Assembly (NCBI GenBank): GCA_964464895.1
Contig: CAYXGY010000007.1
Location: 1-64,000, forward strand
Source of the DNA: Helicobacter_D sp964464895
GTDB taxonomy: Bacteria; Campylobacterota; Campylobacteria; Campylobacterales; Helicobacteraceae
Direction: 5' to 3'
Length of the DNA: 64,000 nucleotides
Shown here: one piece after another, positions 1-8,703 of the stretch
Position numbering within the stretch: position 1 is the first letter of the stretch
Layout: the number at the start of each line of letters is the position of its first letter
The notes under the pieces: model-generated
What the model saw: only the letters and a program-made list of their open reading frames with translations
Told to the model about the DNA's origin: nothing
Database searches by the model: none
Translations under genes and position numbers: made by a program

Positions 1-1029
1 TTCTAGTAATGTTTATTGTTTAAGTTGTAGGGTTAAGGGGTAAGGATTGCTGAAATTTCTTTATGGGGTAACCATAAGAATGTAAAGAATATTCTATGAA
101 ATCTTTCTTTTCACTTTGTATCTATTTATTTTAATTTCTTTTTACTTTAGGAATTTTTTGTTTTTAAAAGGGGTTAAATTGGATTTTTTATTTTATACAT
201 TCTTGCTTGTAGATATGACTTAAGTTAGTTAAAAGGAGATTTGTCGTTGGGAAAGGATTTGTCAATCGTTTAAAACAAACAATACGAGAAGTGGTGCAAG
301 ATTCTTTTTGACTCATTCAAATTGTAGCTTGTTGGTTATAGGTTAAGTAATTGCGCACAATGATATCTTCGATAATCTCCTTATTTCTGTTTTTCTCTGC
401 TCGTAACCTCAATTGTTTCTAAAATACAGAATGCTAGATGATTGCCCTTGTCGCCTTCTAGGATTCCGATTAAACGACCTTGTGCATCTCTATCCGCAAT
501 AGTTTTAATCATTTTCATTAGTTTATAATGTCCATTGGCGGTTAATTGCTGTTGGCAAAGTGGATCAAATATATTCGTACCATTTTTGTAATCACATCTA
601 TTTGATGAATTTCGGCATACAAGACTTCATTTGTATCAATCCAAGCTTCACTCATTTTTATGGTGATTGTCAATGTCAATAATTATCATGCGTTTGAAGT
701 GAGCTTTGTAAGAGGATATAGCAACAGATTTTTCTAATAGCCTTTTTTCTAAGTATTTCATAGGCTTCAGTTACTCTTTCTCCCGTATCATAATAAATCT
801 TTAGTGCTTATCCAAGATTGTTTCTTGCTGAGAGACAAAAGTCTTCGCCCGCTTCATAGTTTGCAAATGTTTCCAAGTATATTTTTATAAAGCATTTATT
901 TGGAATCTCTAAAAATTAATATTAAGAAAAGAGAATGGGTGGTTTCAATCATAAGAAATCTTACATTATAATGGATAGAGGATTATATAAAATATAACTT
1001 AATTTAAGAAAATATTTATAAAATTGCGC
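1..1029. other. Gene-poor left end
   Basis: No intact gene is visible on either strand before the rplM promoter. The stretch is AT-rich with many stops. Roughly 320-880 carries a frame-broken minus-strand coding remnant, described separately. The first 230 bases and 890-1000 show nothing I can assign. Confidence 0.6.
317..880 (-). pseudogene. Decayed coding remnant of unknown function
   Basis: Read on the minus strand, several coding-like stretches follow each other in changing frames. They include ones beginning YLETFANYEAGEDFCLS, RMIIIDIDNHHKNE, AWIDTNEVLYAEIHQ and GRLIGILEGDKGNHLAF, separated by in-frame stops or single-base shifts at about five places. No frame stays open long enough to be a gene, yet amino-acid composition and order look like one former protein of about 180 residues. 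I do not recognise the family. The IDIDNH segment faintly recalls plasmid replicase or primase proteins, but this is too weak to name. Likely a dead accessory gene upstream of the ribosomal operon. Confidence 0.4.
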
Positions 1030-1035
1030 TATAAT
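1030..1035 (+). promoter_or_regulatory. -10 box of the rplM-rpsI promoter
   Basis: A perfect TATAAT follows a long AT-rich stretch (about 985-1025), as is usual for sigma-70 promoters in Helicobacter and Campylobacter, which often lack a strict -35. It lies about 64 bases before the preferred rplM start. Confidence 0.6.
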
Positions 1036-1098
1036 TCTGCCTCTGTTCCAGAAGCGATTTTGGACTTTAAGAAGTAAATTATTATGAGAGGTAAAGTT

Positions 1099-1527
1099 AT
1101 GAATATTACCAAAATGGCAAAAGCCAATGAAATCAAACGTGATTGGATTGTTTTGGACGCTGAAGGCAAGACATTTGGTCGCCTTATCACCGAAATTGCC
1201 ACGCTTTTAAGAGGCAAACACAAACCTTGCTATACTCCAAATGTTGATTGTGGCGATTTTGTGGTGGTTGTCAATGCACCTAAAGCAAAGTTTAGCGGAA
1301 TGAAATTAGAGGATAAAGAGTATTTCACCCATTCGGGATACTTTGGTAGCACCAAATCTAAAACACTCCAAGAAATGTTAGAAAAGCACCCAGAGAAACT
1401 CTATAAACTAGCTGTTCGCGGTATGCTTCCTAAGACAAAATTAGGTCGCGCAATGATTAAAAAGTTAAAAGTTTATTGCGATGCAAATCATCCGCATAGT
1501 GCACAAGTCTCCAAAGAATCAAAATAA
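1099..1527 (+). CDS. rplM: 50S ribosomal protein L13
   Basis: Large-subunit ribosomal protein L13, an early-assembly 23S rRNA-binding protein. The sequence matches the Helicobacter L13 closely: RDWIVLDAEGKTFGRL near the N-terminus, then the RGKHKP and YFTHSGYFGSTKSKTL segments and the VRGMLPKTKLGRAM motif in the C-terminal half. The frame is open from an ATG at 1084, but AGAGG at 1087-1091 sits seven bases before the ATG at 1099, so that start is preferred (142 residues). It is followed ten bases later by rpsI, the conserved L13-S9 pair found in most bacteria, so the two are surely co-transcribed from the promoter near 1030. Confidence 0.97.
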   Translation: MNITKMAKANEIKRDWIVLDAEGKTFGRLITEIATLLRGKHKPCYTPNVDCGDFVVVVNAPKAKFSGMKLEDKEYFTHSGYFGSTKSKTLQEMLEKHPEKLYKLAVRGMLPKTKLGRAMIKKLKVYCDANHPHSAQVSKESK

Positions 1528-1537
1528 GGATTAACAA

Positions 1538-1927
1538 ATGGCAAAAATTTATGCAACAGGGAAAAGAAAAACAGCTATTGCAAAGGTATGGCTAACTTCG
1601 GGAAGTGGTAAATTAAGCGTCAATGAAATGAATCTTAACGATTGGTTAGGCGGACACGAGGCGATTAAAATGAAAGTAATGCAACCTTTGCTTTTGACCA
1701 AGCAAGAAAAAAGCGTAGATATTGTTGCGGTTACTTTTGGCAGTGGTTATTCCGCACAAGCAGAGGCTCTTAGACACGGAATCTCTAAAGCTCTAGCACT
1801 TTATGATATTAATTTTAGAGCAATCCTTAAGCCTAAAGGCTTATTGACTCGTGATTCAAGGGTAGTAGAGCGTAAAAAATACGGAAAACGTAAAGCAAGA
1901 AGAAGCCCACAATTCTCAAAAAGATAA
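1538..1927 (+). CDS. rpsI: 30S ribosomal protein S9
   Basis: Small-subunit ribosomal protein S9, whose basic C-terminal tail reaches the decoding P site. The protein is 129 residues, the usual length. It begins MAKIYATGKRKTAIAKVW, contains the conserved GGxxxQAEALRHGISKAL-type region (here SGYSAQAEALRHGISKAL), and ends in a KKYGKRKARRSPQFSKR tail with the terminal KR needed for tRNA contact. AAGGA directly after the rplM stop serves as its ribosome-binding site. It is second gene of the rplM-rpsI pair. Confidence 0.98.
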   Translation: MAKIYATGKRKTAIAKVWLTSGSGKLSVNEMNLNDWLGGHEAIKMKVMQPLLLTKQEKSVDIVAVTFGSGYSAQAEALRHGISKALALYDINFRAILKPKGLLTRDSRVVERKKYGKRKARRSPQFSKR

Positions 1928-1942
1928 TTGGGATTCTATTTT

Positions 1943-1966
1943 CAAAGCCTTTTTTGGGCTTTTGGA
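1943..1966 (+). terminator. Possible terminator after rpsI
   Basis: AAAGCC (1944-1949) and GGCTTT (1957-1962) form a short stem with a T-rich loop. A second GGAAAGCC...GCCTTTT lies just after it. The stem is only six pairs and the T-run is weak, so termination may be partial and pglB may receive read-through. Confidence 0.3.
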
Positions 1967-1996
1967 AAGCCTTGCCTTTTGTAATCTATTTGATTT

Positions 1997-4210
1997 ATGT
2001 CTCCTAAAACAAACCAACAATTTTTTGGTATCCAAACTCCACAATCCACAATTATCTTTTTTCATTCATTTTTTATTTTTTTGCTCGTTTTGATTCACTT
2101 GGGATTCCATTGGATAGATTTTCTATCTTTGCAAGCACCTGAAAATTTCTTTGAGGGGAGCTTGATTCTCACTTCAATGGACGCTTACTACTATGCCAAA
2201 GGCGCGCGTGATTTTCTCGGCTTGTTGAGTGGAGATTCAGAAGTGCGAGAAATATTTGAGGCGTTTGTTGTGCTACATCCTCTCGCGCTTCTTGGTGGAA
2301 TCCTTGCGAAATGGACAAGTTTAGCCTTTGTGCTGACTTGGAGTAGTGTTATTTTCGGTGCGAGTACAGGAATCGCGCTCTATTTGTTGAGCTATCAGAT
2401 TCTTTCACAAGTCATTCAAAGCCTTTCACCTATCTTGCAAGGGCAAAACAAACAAACAGCAGAATCTCCAGAGCAAAAGTTCAATTGGACATTTTCGCAG
2501 CCTTGTATCCAATTTTTAGCTTTTTTAGCGAGTTTGGTTGCGATTCTTTCGCCTAGTTTTTACCAACGCGTAGGCGCAGGATATTTTGATACCGATATGC
2601 TTTTGCTTACCCTGCCTCTGTTTGCATTCGTTTTTTTATTACGCTTTTTAAACGCCCCCCAGATCTCTTTTAATCTCCTTGTATTTTTTGGAGTTTTTGG
2701 TTATTTGACAATCACTTGGCATAAGGGTATCCAGAATCTGTTGCTTTTGGGATTCTTACTTTTTGTTTTTTTAGAGATTTTCAAATTTCTAAAAACCCGC
2801 ACGATTCCTCCCAAAACTCTAGCCCTCATTTCTGTTTTTTTGATTATCCTCACACCCTCATCTGTTTGTTTGTTGGTACTCATTCTGCTTTTAATTGGAA
2901 TTGGGACATTCTCTAGGCTATGGATTGGATTGTTTTTTAGTCTAGGATATGCAATCGCATTTGGACTTTTTAACCCATTTTTTGCCCAGATTAATGCGTA
3001 TTTTTTCGGTGCGACACAAGATGCTAATGTTTATGTTTATGCCTCTGTCGTCAATGGAATCCTAGAAACAATGCCCATAAATCTCGCCACATTAATAGAA
3101 CGTAGCGGGGGGATTGTGGTTTTTTGTTGTGGGCTTTGGGGTTTTTTATGTTTTGGGATTTTGGGATTTTGTTTGCAATTCAATCTTTATTCTAATTCCA
3201 AGATTCTCCCTTTTAATCAAGAAGATTTCAAAGATTATGGCAATCATTTTGAAAATCTTTTTGAGATTTTCCTTTTTTTCTTGCCCTTTTGCCTGTTGGG
3301 TTTGGGAGCTATTCCTTTGGGCGCACGTTTTAGTTTTTTCTTAACCCCTATTATTGCATTAGGACTTGCCTTTTTGGGTTTTGGTATTTTAAGCATTTTC
3401 AGGCGATTCTCCATTCCTGTGCTATTTGTTAGTAGCATTGCTGCGGCACTTTTTATTGCAAATTTGCATTATAAGATTCCACCTCCCATTTTAACACAGG
3501 CAGAAATTCAAGCATTTAAGGATTTAGATTTTAAGCTAAACCCCCAAGACATTGTATTTTCTTGGTGGGACTATGGATATACATTGGGCTATTTTACCAA
3601 AGCTCAAGTGCTGCTCAATGGTGCAAGGCATTCGGGTGCTGTGAATTTTCCTATCGCTAAGATTCTGCTTAGCTCCTCCCCTACATTTTTTTATCATTTT
3701 TCCTTAAAACTTGCGCAGGTAATGCAGACACTTCCTCCCAAACAATGGAATCAAATCTTTGAAATTCTTTCGCACAATAAAAATGCAGACGTGTATTTAG
3801 GCAAATTAGAGTCAGAATCGCAAAACTTAGAATTAGCCAATGACGCAAAGGTTTATTGGGTTTTGCCACTACGTATTTTACCATTATTGGCAAACATTAA
3901 TGCTTTTGCCAATGTGGATTTAAAAAATGGCAAACCATTAGAAGAAAATATTTTTGTCTTTTGGGATTCCGCACAAAATGCTCCTGATTTTCAACCTCAA
4001 ACAATACTAAATCTTTATGACAATTTCTATACAAACTTTACAGATACGCAAGCAAATCTGCCATTAACGCAAATCAATTTTGGTAGAAATTCACTTTTGT
4101 TAAGTCCTTATTATCTCAAAAGTAATCTGATTCAAATGTTGCTTTTTGGCAATTATCCTACCCAAATTAGCGCAAGTGGAGATATTGTGCGCATATTGCA
4201 GCTACGTTAA
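1997..4210 (+). CDS. pglB: PglB-type oligosaccharyltransferase (N-glycosylation)
   Basis: STT3/PglB family integral membrane enzyme that moves a lipid-linked oligosaccharide onto Asn of extended sequons on the periplasmic side. The 737-residue protein has a polytopic N-terminal half of about a dozen hydrophobic segments. Catalytic acidic motifs are visible: the first-loop Asp in TSMDAYYYAKGARDF, the DxD-like GYFDTDM, and the Glu of NGILETMP in the large external loop, followed by an Arg (IERSGG) as in campylobacterial PglB. The signature WWDYG is at residues 523-527 and starts the periplasmic domain. Campylobacter PglB is about 713 residues. The gene is not in a glycan-assembly locus; it sits between rpsI and asnB, like the free-standing pglB genes reported for H. 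pullorum. No clear Shine-Dalgarno precedes the ATG. Confidence 0.93.
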   Translation: MSPKTNQQFFGIQTPQSTIIFFHSFFIFLLVLIHLGFHWIDFLSLQAPENFFEGSLILTSMDAYYYAKGARDFLGLLSGDSEVREIFEAFVVLHPLALLGGILAKWTSLAFVLTWSSVIFGASTGIALYLLSYQILSQVIQSLSPILQGQNKQTAESPEQKFNWTFSQPCIQFLAFLASLVAILSPSFYQRVGAGYFDTDMLLLTLPLFAFVFLLRFLNAPQISFNLLVFFGVFGYLTITWHKGIQNLLLLGFLLFVFLEIFKFLKTRTIPPKTLALISVFLIILTPSSVCLLVLILLLIGIGTFSRLWIGLFFSLGYAIAFGLFNPFFAQINAYFFGATQDANVYVYASVVNGILETMPINLATLIERSGGIVVFCCGLWGFLCFGILGFCLQFNLYSNSKILPFNQEDFKDYGNHFENLFEIFLFFLPFCLLGLGAIPLGARFSFFLTPIIALGLAFLGFGILSIFRRFSIPVLFVSSIAAALFIANLHYKIPPPILTQAEIQAFKDLDFKLNPQDIVFSWWDYGYTLGYFTKAQVLLNGARHSGAVNFPIAKILLSSSPTFFYHFSLKLAQVMQTLPPKQWNQIFEILSHNKNADVYLGKLESESQNLELANDAKVYWVLPLRILPLLANINAFANVDLKNGKPLEENIFVFWDSAQNAPDFQPQTILNLYDNFYTNFTDTQANLPLTQINFGRNSLLLSPYYLKSNLIQMLLFGNYPTQISASGDIVRILQLR

Positions 4211-4219
4211 GGAGTAAAA

Positions 4220-6082
4220 ATGTGTGGAATCGCTGGTGCGTTAAACTATCCTAAGCTTTCTTTGAATGATATTTACACATTAATGCGTCATCGCGGACCT
4301 GATGATAAGGGAGTGTTTTATGATGGGACACAAAAAGGCTTGTTGCAGCTTTTTCACGCGCGTTTGAGTATCCAAGACCTAAGTACTCTGGCGTGCCAAC
4401 CAATGATTCGTGGCGATTTGTGTCTTATTTTCAATGGCGAGATTTATAATCATTTAAAATTGCGTGAGGGATTGGATTTTAACTTTCAAACCCATAGCGA
4501 TACAGAGACGATTCTAGCCCTTTTTAGCAATTTTGGCGAGAGGTTTTTAGAATCCTTAAACGACTTAGATGGTATGTTTGCCTTTGTGCTCTATGATAAA
4601 AGGAGGCAAAAAGTTTATTTTGCGCGTGATAGAATGGGCAAAAAACCACTTTTTTATTACAAACAAGACTCTCAATTGGTTTTCGCGAGTGAGTTAAATA
4701 CCCTATGTGGAATCTTAAAGATTCTCAAAGAGCCTTTGGAGATAGACTTTGAAGCAATTAATTTTTATCTCCAAAGCGGGTTTTTTTATCACGATGGAGC
4801 ACCCTATAAAAATGTCTTCGCGATTCCTAATGGAAATTATGGAATCTTGGATTTAAACACATTACAATTTGCATTAAAGCCTTATTTCGCATTGGAATCT
4901 TTGTATCGCTTGCCCAAAATTGCAGAGGAACAAGAAGCTTTAAGGACTTGTGAAGTCTTATTGAGGCAGAGTATTCAGAATCGCATAGAATCTTCAGATT
5001 TGGAAGTGGGGGCTTTTTTAAGCGGAGGGATTGATAGCTCTCTCATTGTCGCTTTAGCTTCTCAGATTAAGCCCAATCTACGCACTTTTACGATTCATTT
5101 TGAGAATGCGACATTTGATGAATCGCATTTAGCCGAGCAGACTGCGCGCAAATTTGGCACAAGACACCAAAGCCTGACCATAAGCACAAATCTAATCCAA
5201 GATGTGCCCAAAATCTTGCAATCCTATGGGCGTCCATTTTTTGATAGCTCGGCGATTCCTAGTTTTTATGTCGCAAAAGCGGCTAAAGAGCATTTGAACG
5301 TGATTCTTAATGGTGATGGAGCAGATGAGCTCTTTGGAGGCTATCGCCGTTATGTTGGGCATTTGCTATTACCCAAGATTCTACCTTTAAGCATTTTTAA
5401 AGAAAAATTGCCCAAACCTAGCGTGAAGCAATCCCTCTATAATTATTTCTATCGGCTTTTGCAAATGGCTAGTGCATACAAACAGAATCTAGCCAAATAT
5501 TATTTACACGCCACAACAGATATTTTTATGGGATTTCATTCTTTTGAGAGTGCATATAATAAAGAATTTCAAGCGGAGGTGGAATCGGTTTTTCAAGCTG
5601 GATATTCCCCGCTCTCACAAATGTTGCTTTTGGACGCCAAGAATCTACTTTGGTGTGATTTGTTGCCCAAAATGGATATTGCCACGATGGCGCATTCTTT
5701 AGAGGCGCGCTCGCCTTTTTTGTCTAAAAGCTTAATAGAATTTGCGCCTACTTTGGCAGATAGTTTAAAAGTGCGTGGAATCACAACGAAATATTTACTT
5801 AGAAAATTGGCACAAAAGCATTTGGATAAAGCGGTTGTAAATGCTCCTAAAAGAGGCTTTGAAGTGCCACTTAGTGCTTGGATAGAGGGAGAGTTAAAAG
5901 AACTTGTTTTAGATACTCTACAATCTCCCCAAATTGCGCAAGGATTTTTTCCTAAAAATATGTTAGAATCTCTTTGCAATGCGCCACACAAATATCCTAG
6001 AGAAAAACGTGTAAAAATGCTATGGAGTTTGTTTGCACTTGAAATGTGGAATCAAAAATTTAAGGAAAACCAATGGAGTTGA
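4220..6082 (+). CDS. asnB: Glutamine-hydrolysing asparagine synthase family protein
   Basis: Two-domain amidotransferase of 620 residues. The N-terminal glutaminase starts MCGIAGALN, with Cys2 as the nucleophile after Met removal, followed by RHRGPDDKG and FNGEIYNH. The C-terminal ATP-pyrophosphatase domain has the P-loop LSGGIDSS at about residue 267 and the NGDGADELFGGYRRY motif. Members either make asparagine from aspartate or amidate a sugar acid or peptide. GGAG precedes the ATG. It starts nine bases after pglB and its end overlaps the next gene by ten bases, so pglB, asnB and the E1-like gene look like one transcript. Whether it is the housekeeping enzyme or a modification enzyme tied to glycans cannot be told from sequence. 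Confidence 0.9.
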   Translation: MCGIAGALNYPKLSLNDIYTLMRHRGPDDKGVFYDGTQKGLLQLFHARLSIQDLSTLACQPMIRGDLCLIFNGEIYNHLKLREGLDFNFQTHSDTETILALFSNFGERFLESLNDLDGMFAFVLYDKRRQKVYFARDRMGKKPLFYYKQDSQLVFASELNTLCGILKILKEPLEIDFEAINFYLQSGFFYHDGAPYKNVFAIPNGNYGILDLNTLQFALKPYFALESLYRLPKIAEEQEALRTCEVLLRQSIQNRIESSDLEVGAFLSGGIDSSLIVALASQIKPNLRTFTIHFENATFDESHLAEQTARKFGTRHQSLTISTNLIQDVPKILQSYGRPFFDSSAIPSFYVAKAAKEHLNVILNGDGADELFGGYRRYVGHLLLPKILPLSIFKEKLPKPSVKQSLYNYFYRLLQMASAYKQNLAKYYLHATTDIFMGFHSFESAYNKEFQAEVESVFQAGYSPLSQMLLLDAKNLLWCDLLPKMDIATMAHSLEARSPFLSKSLIEFAPTLADSLKVRGITTKYLLRKLAQKHLDKAVVNAPKRGFEVPLSAWIEGELKELVLDTLQSPQIAQGFFPKNMLESLCNAPHKYPREKRVKMLWSLFALEMWNQKFKENQWS

Positions 6083-6855
6083 ACAAAGAGGAATTAGAAA
6101 GATATAACCGCAATATTCTATTAAGTGGAATCGGAATTGAGGGACAAGCGAGACTTAAAAATGCGCGCGTACTTGTGATAGGAGCAGGAGGGCTTGGCTC
6201 GGGGGTGCTTTATTATCTCGCGGCTGCTGGAGTAGGGAATCTCGGCATTTGTGATGGAGATAGAGCAGACTTGAGTAATTTACAGCGACAGATTTTGCAT
6301 AATATGCGAGACTTGGGAAAAAACAAGGCAGATTCTGCTTATGAGAAGCTAAAGGCATTAAATCCTAGCCTCAATTTGCAAGTTTTTAGGGAGCGGCTCA
6401 ATGCAGAAAATATCCAAGAAGTCCTTAAGGGTTATGATTTGGTGATTGAAGCCACAGATGCCTTTAGCTCTAAATTTCTTATTAATGATGCGTGCGTGCT
6501 TTCTCATAAGATTTTGGTGCGTGCAAGTGCCTTGCACTTTAGTGGGCAAGTGATGAGCATCAAGCCCAAAGTGAGTGCGTGCTATGCTTGCTTGTTTGAT
6601 TCCCCTCCAAAGGGAGAAATGCCAACAGGAGCGAGTGTTGGAATCTTAGGAGCTGTGGCAGGATTGTTTGGTGTATTAGAAGCCACAGAGGCAATAAAAA
6701 TTATCACAGGAGTAGGAGAGCCACTTTTTGACAAACTGCTTACTTGCGATGTTCGCTCAATGGATTTTCGTAAGATTGCCATTAAGCGCAATTCAACCTG
6801 TCGCGTTTGTGGAGAAAATGGAATCACAAAACTAGAAAGCGCATTGTATATGTAG
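6073..6855 (+). CDS. ThiF/MoeB/HesA family E1-like adenylyltransferase
   Basis: E1-like enzyme of 260 residues that would adenylate the C-terminal Gly-Gly of a ubiquitin-like sulfur carrier such as MoaD or ThiS. The nucleotide-binding GAGGLGS is at residues 37-43, followed by the conserved DGDRADLSNLQRQ segment with the ATP-contacting Asp and Arg residues. Two zinc-binding CxxC pairs are at 170/173 and 243/246. It lacks a C-terminal rhodanese domain, so it resembles bacterial MoeB rather than the long MOCS3 type. The start overlaps asnB by ten bases, indicating translational coupling. MoeB for molybdopterin synthesis is the leading guess, fitting the molybdoenzyme at the right end, but ThiF is possible. 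Confidence 0.82.
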   Translation: MELNKEELERYNRNILLSGIGIEGQARLKNARVLVIGAGGLGSGVLYYLAAAGVGNLGICDGDRADLSNLQRQILHNMRDLGKNKADSAYEKLKALNPSLNLQVFRERLNAENIQEVLKGYDLVIEATDAFSSKFLINDACVLSHKILVRASALHFSGQVMSIKPKVSACYACLFDSPPKGEMPTGASVGILGAVAGLFGVLEATEAIKIITGVGEPLFDKLLTCDVRSMDFRKIAIKRNSTCRVCGENGITKLESALYM

Positions 6856-6886
6856 CGCGTTTAGCATATCTTACTTTGTGATGATT

Positions 6887-7399
6887 TTAAATCTCAATAT
6901 TTAGTGAAGATTCAATCTTGATTTGCGTTAAACTCTTTTGCTTTTCTTGTCTTTTTGCCTCGAGTTCCCGCTCTTTGCGCTTTTCTTCAAGGCTCTCAAG
7001 GAGCTTTTCTAACATTGTTTTTTCCTCTTTGCTATCTCCACTTTCAGATACAGCCCACGCACTAAGTGAGCCATCGGCATTAATCACAAATCCACTTGCG
7101 GCGATTTTACCTCCTGTCATTGTGGTGGTTTGAGGATTCTTAGCAATCTCGTTTATATCATAAATCAACGCTTCATATTTTTCCCTTGCTTCTTTGTTGG
7201 TTGCCATTTCTTGCAAAATATTTGGAGCAATGGTAAGATTGTTTAGTCCTTTGTTATCGCCATTGATTTTTAGGTTTGTGAATTTTGCAGACAAATCTTT
7301 CAAAACCTCATTTGCATTGCTTTGCTCAAAATTTTGCGCTTTAACATAATCATAAGCTACACTCGTAACATATTCTCCACCTAGAAATTGAACTGCCAT
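6887..7399 (-). CDS. Hypothetical protein with charged C-terminal coiled coil
   Basis: 170-residue soluble protein without signal peptide. It starts MAVQFLGGEYVTSVAYDYVKA behind a perfect AAGGAGG seven bases upstream. The middle has a short GxxxASGFVINADGSLSAWAVS segment, and the end is a highly charged helical stretch (about residues 125-160, rich in E, K, R) likely to form a coiled coil. I do not recognise a named family with confidence; the layout is reminiscent of small proteins conserved in Helicobacter and Campylobacter that are annotated only as domains of unknown function. It is transcribed alone, convergent with the E1-like gene and divergent from the methyltransferase gene. Confidence 0.75.
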   Translation of the reverse strand: MAVQFLGGEYVTSVAYDYVKAQNFEQSNANEVLKDLSAKFTNLKINGDNKGLNNLTIAPNILQEMATNKEAREKYEALIYDINEIAKNPQTTTMTGGKIAASGFVINADGSLSAWAVSESGDSKEEKTMLEKLLESLEEKRKERELEAKRQEKQKSLTQIKIESSLNIEI

Positions 7400-7542
7400 T
7401 TTGCCTCCTTACAAATTTGCCTTAAATATCGTCAAAAGCATAGAAAAGTTGAGAGTGGATACAAAATTTATTCTCTTAAGCAAGAATTAATATAAAAAGA
7501 TTATAAGTTTAGGCGATTGATGAAGAGAGGTGGAATGTTGCA

Positions 7543-8544
7543 ATGGAATCACAAAGCTTTGGTGCGTTAATGCAAGAGTGGCTGTATGGTGAAGAGGGCT
7601 ATTATCGTAAGGCGCGTGTGGGGAGGGCAGGGGATTTTTATACCAATGTCAGCGTAGGGAAATTTTTTGGCTTCACATTGGGATTTTATTTGCGGGGGAT
7701 TCTCAAAGCACAAAAGGGTAGAGTCGCAATCATAGAAATCGGTAGTGAAAAGGGTGATTTAATCGCAGATATTGCAGAGTTTTTATCTTTGCATGGGAGG
7801 GAGGATACAGAATTTTGGACGCTAGAACCTCTGCGAGAATTGCAAGGAGTCCAAAGGGATAATTTTCGCCAAAGGCTTGGGATAGAGTTACAAATTGCCA
7901 CGCAATTAGAGGATTTAAGGGGTTTAGAAGTCGCATTGTTTGTGAGTAATGAGCTTTTAGACGCTTTTGCCTGTGAGCTAGTTTTCAAAGGAGAAATGGC
8001 GTTTGTAGAGGGCGAGGGGTTAGTTTTCAAGAAGGCAAATACCGAAATTTTAGAGATTGCTCAAGAGTTTAATGTTGCCATTGGAGAGATTCCGCTTGGC
8101 GCATTTGAGTTTGCAGAAAGTCTCTCCCAAGTTGCGCCTAAATGGCTCTTTTTGGGCTTTGATTATGGTGCGCTTGGTGCGAGAAACTCCTTTTCCTTGC
8201 GACTTTATACGCAGCACCAGACGCAGAATCTATTTCCCAATCCGATTTCCAATCTCTGCGATTCTACACTTTTAAAATTGTTTGGCAAAGTGGATTTGAC
8301 TTATGATGTGAATTTTGCGCTTTGGCGCAAGGCGTTTTTGCGTGTTGGTGGGAGGGAATATTTCCTCTGCGTGCAGAATCGCGCACTTGTAGATATGGGG
8401 CTAGATAAAATGTGTGAATGGTATATTGCGCATTTTGGACTAGAGCATTATATGACACAGAGTTCCAAAATTCGCACTTTGATTTCACCCGGAGCTTTGG
8501 GCGAGCGATTCTTTGGAATGTGTTTTGCAAATTTTAAAGTTTAG
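7543..8544 (+). CDS. SAM-dependent methyltransferase, MidA/NDUFAF7-like
   Basis: 333-residue protein resembling the COG1565 (MidA) class I methyltransferases, whose mitochondrial member NDUFAF7 methylates an Arg of a complex I subunit. Visible family features are GDFYTNVSVGKFFGFTLG near the N-terminus, a glycine-containing motif I region IIEIGSEKGDLIADI, the VALFVSNELLDAFACELV segment (the family's NE-LDA motif), LFLGFDYGA, and a C-terminal LISPGALGERFFGM. The start is uncertain: GAGAGG lies 12 bases upstream of the chosen ATG. It is a single gene, convergent with mutS2. Given an NDH-1-type respiratory chain in these bacteria, a complex I role is possible but is inference. Confidence 0.85.
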   Translation: MESQSFGALMQEWLYGEEGYYRKARVGRAGDFYTNVSVGKFFGFTLGFYLRGILKAQKGRVAIIEIGSEKGDLIADIAEFLSLHGREDTEFWTLEPLRELQGVQRDNFRQRLGIELQIATQLEDLRGLEVALFVSNELLDAFACELVFKGEMAFVEGEGLVFKKANTEILEIAQEFNVAIGEIPLGAFEFAESLSQVAPKWLFLGFDYGALGARNSFSLRLYTQHQTQNLFPNPISNLCDSTLLKLFGKVDLTYDVNFALWRKAFLRVGGREYFLCVQNRALVDMGLDKMCEWYIAHFGLEHYMTQSSKIRTLISPGALGERFFGMCFANFKV

Positions 8545-8555
8545 ACACGCAACGC

Positions 8556-8620
8556 ATTGTCATTGCGAGCATAGCGAAGCAATCCATAATGCAGAATCTC
8601 GCGTTAGAGATTTCATTGTA
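8556..8620 (+). repeat. Intergenic CATTGCGAG/GCAATCC element, copy A
   Basis: Contains ATTGTCATTGCGAG (8556-8569) followed by GCAATCCATAATGCAGAATC (8579-8598) and a degenerate third part GAGATTTCATTG. The 20-base block is an exact reverse complement of 24113-24132, and the same order of blocks recurs at 58083-58150. It lies between two convergent genes, where small mobile or structured repeats are often tolerated. Confidence 0.6.
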
Positions 8621-8703
8621 GGATTTTCTTTAATGTAAAATTAGCCACTCAAGTTTAAAAAATGCTCAAACCACGCAAGGACATACATTTGTTTCTCGTT
8701 GTA

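Noticed and set aside
3106..3111. G6 in pglB, C6 at 2657-2662 in pglB and G6 in mnmG near 23520
   Set aside because: Six-base tracts are near background and all frames are intact; not treated as contingency tracts.
7426..7433. GACGATAT on the minus strand before the 170-residue hypothetical gene, resembling a sigma-28 -10 box
   Set aside because: No TAAA -35 at the right distance; the match is too short to claim flagellar-type control.
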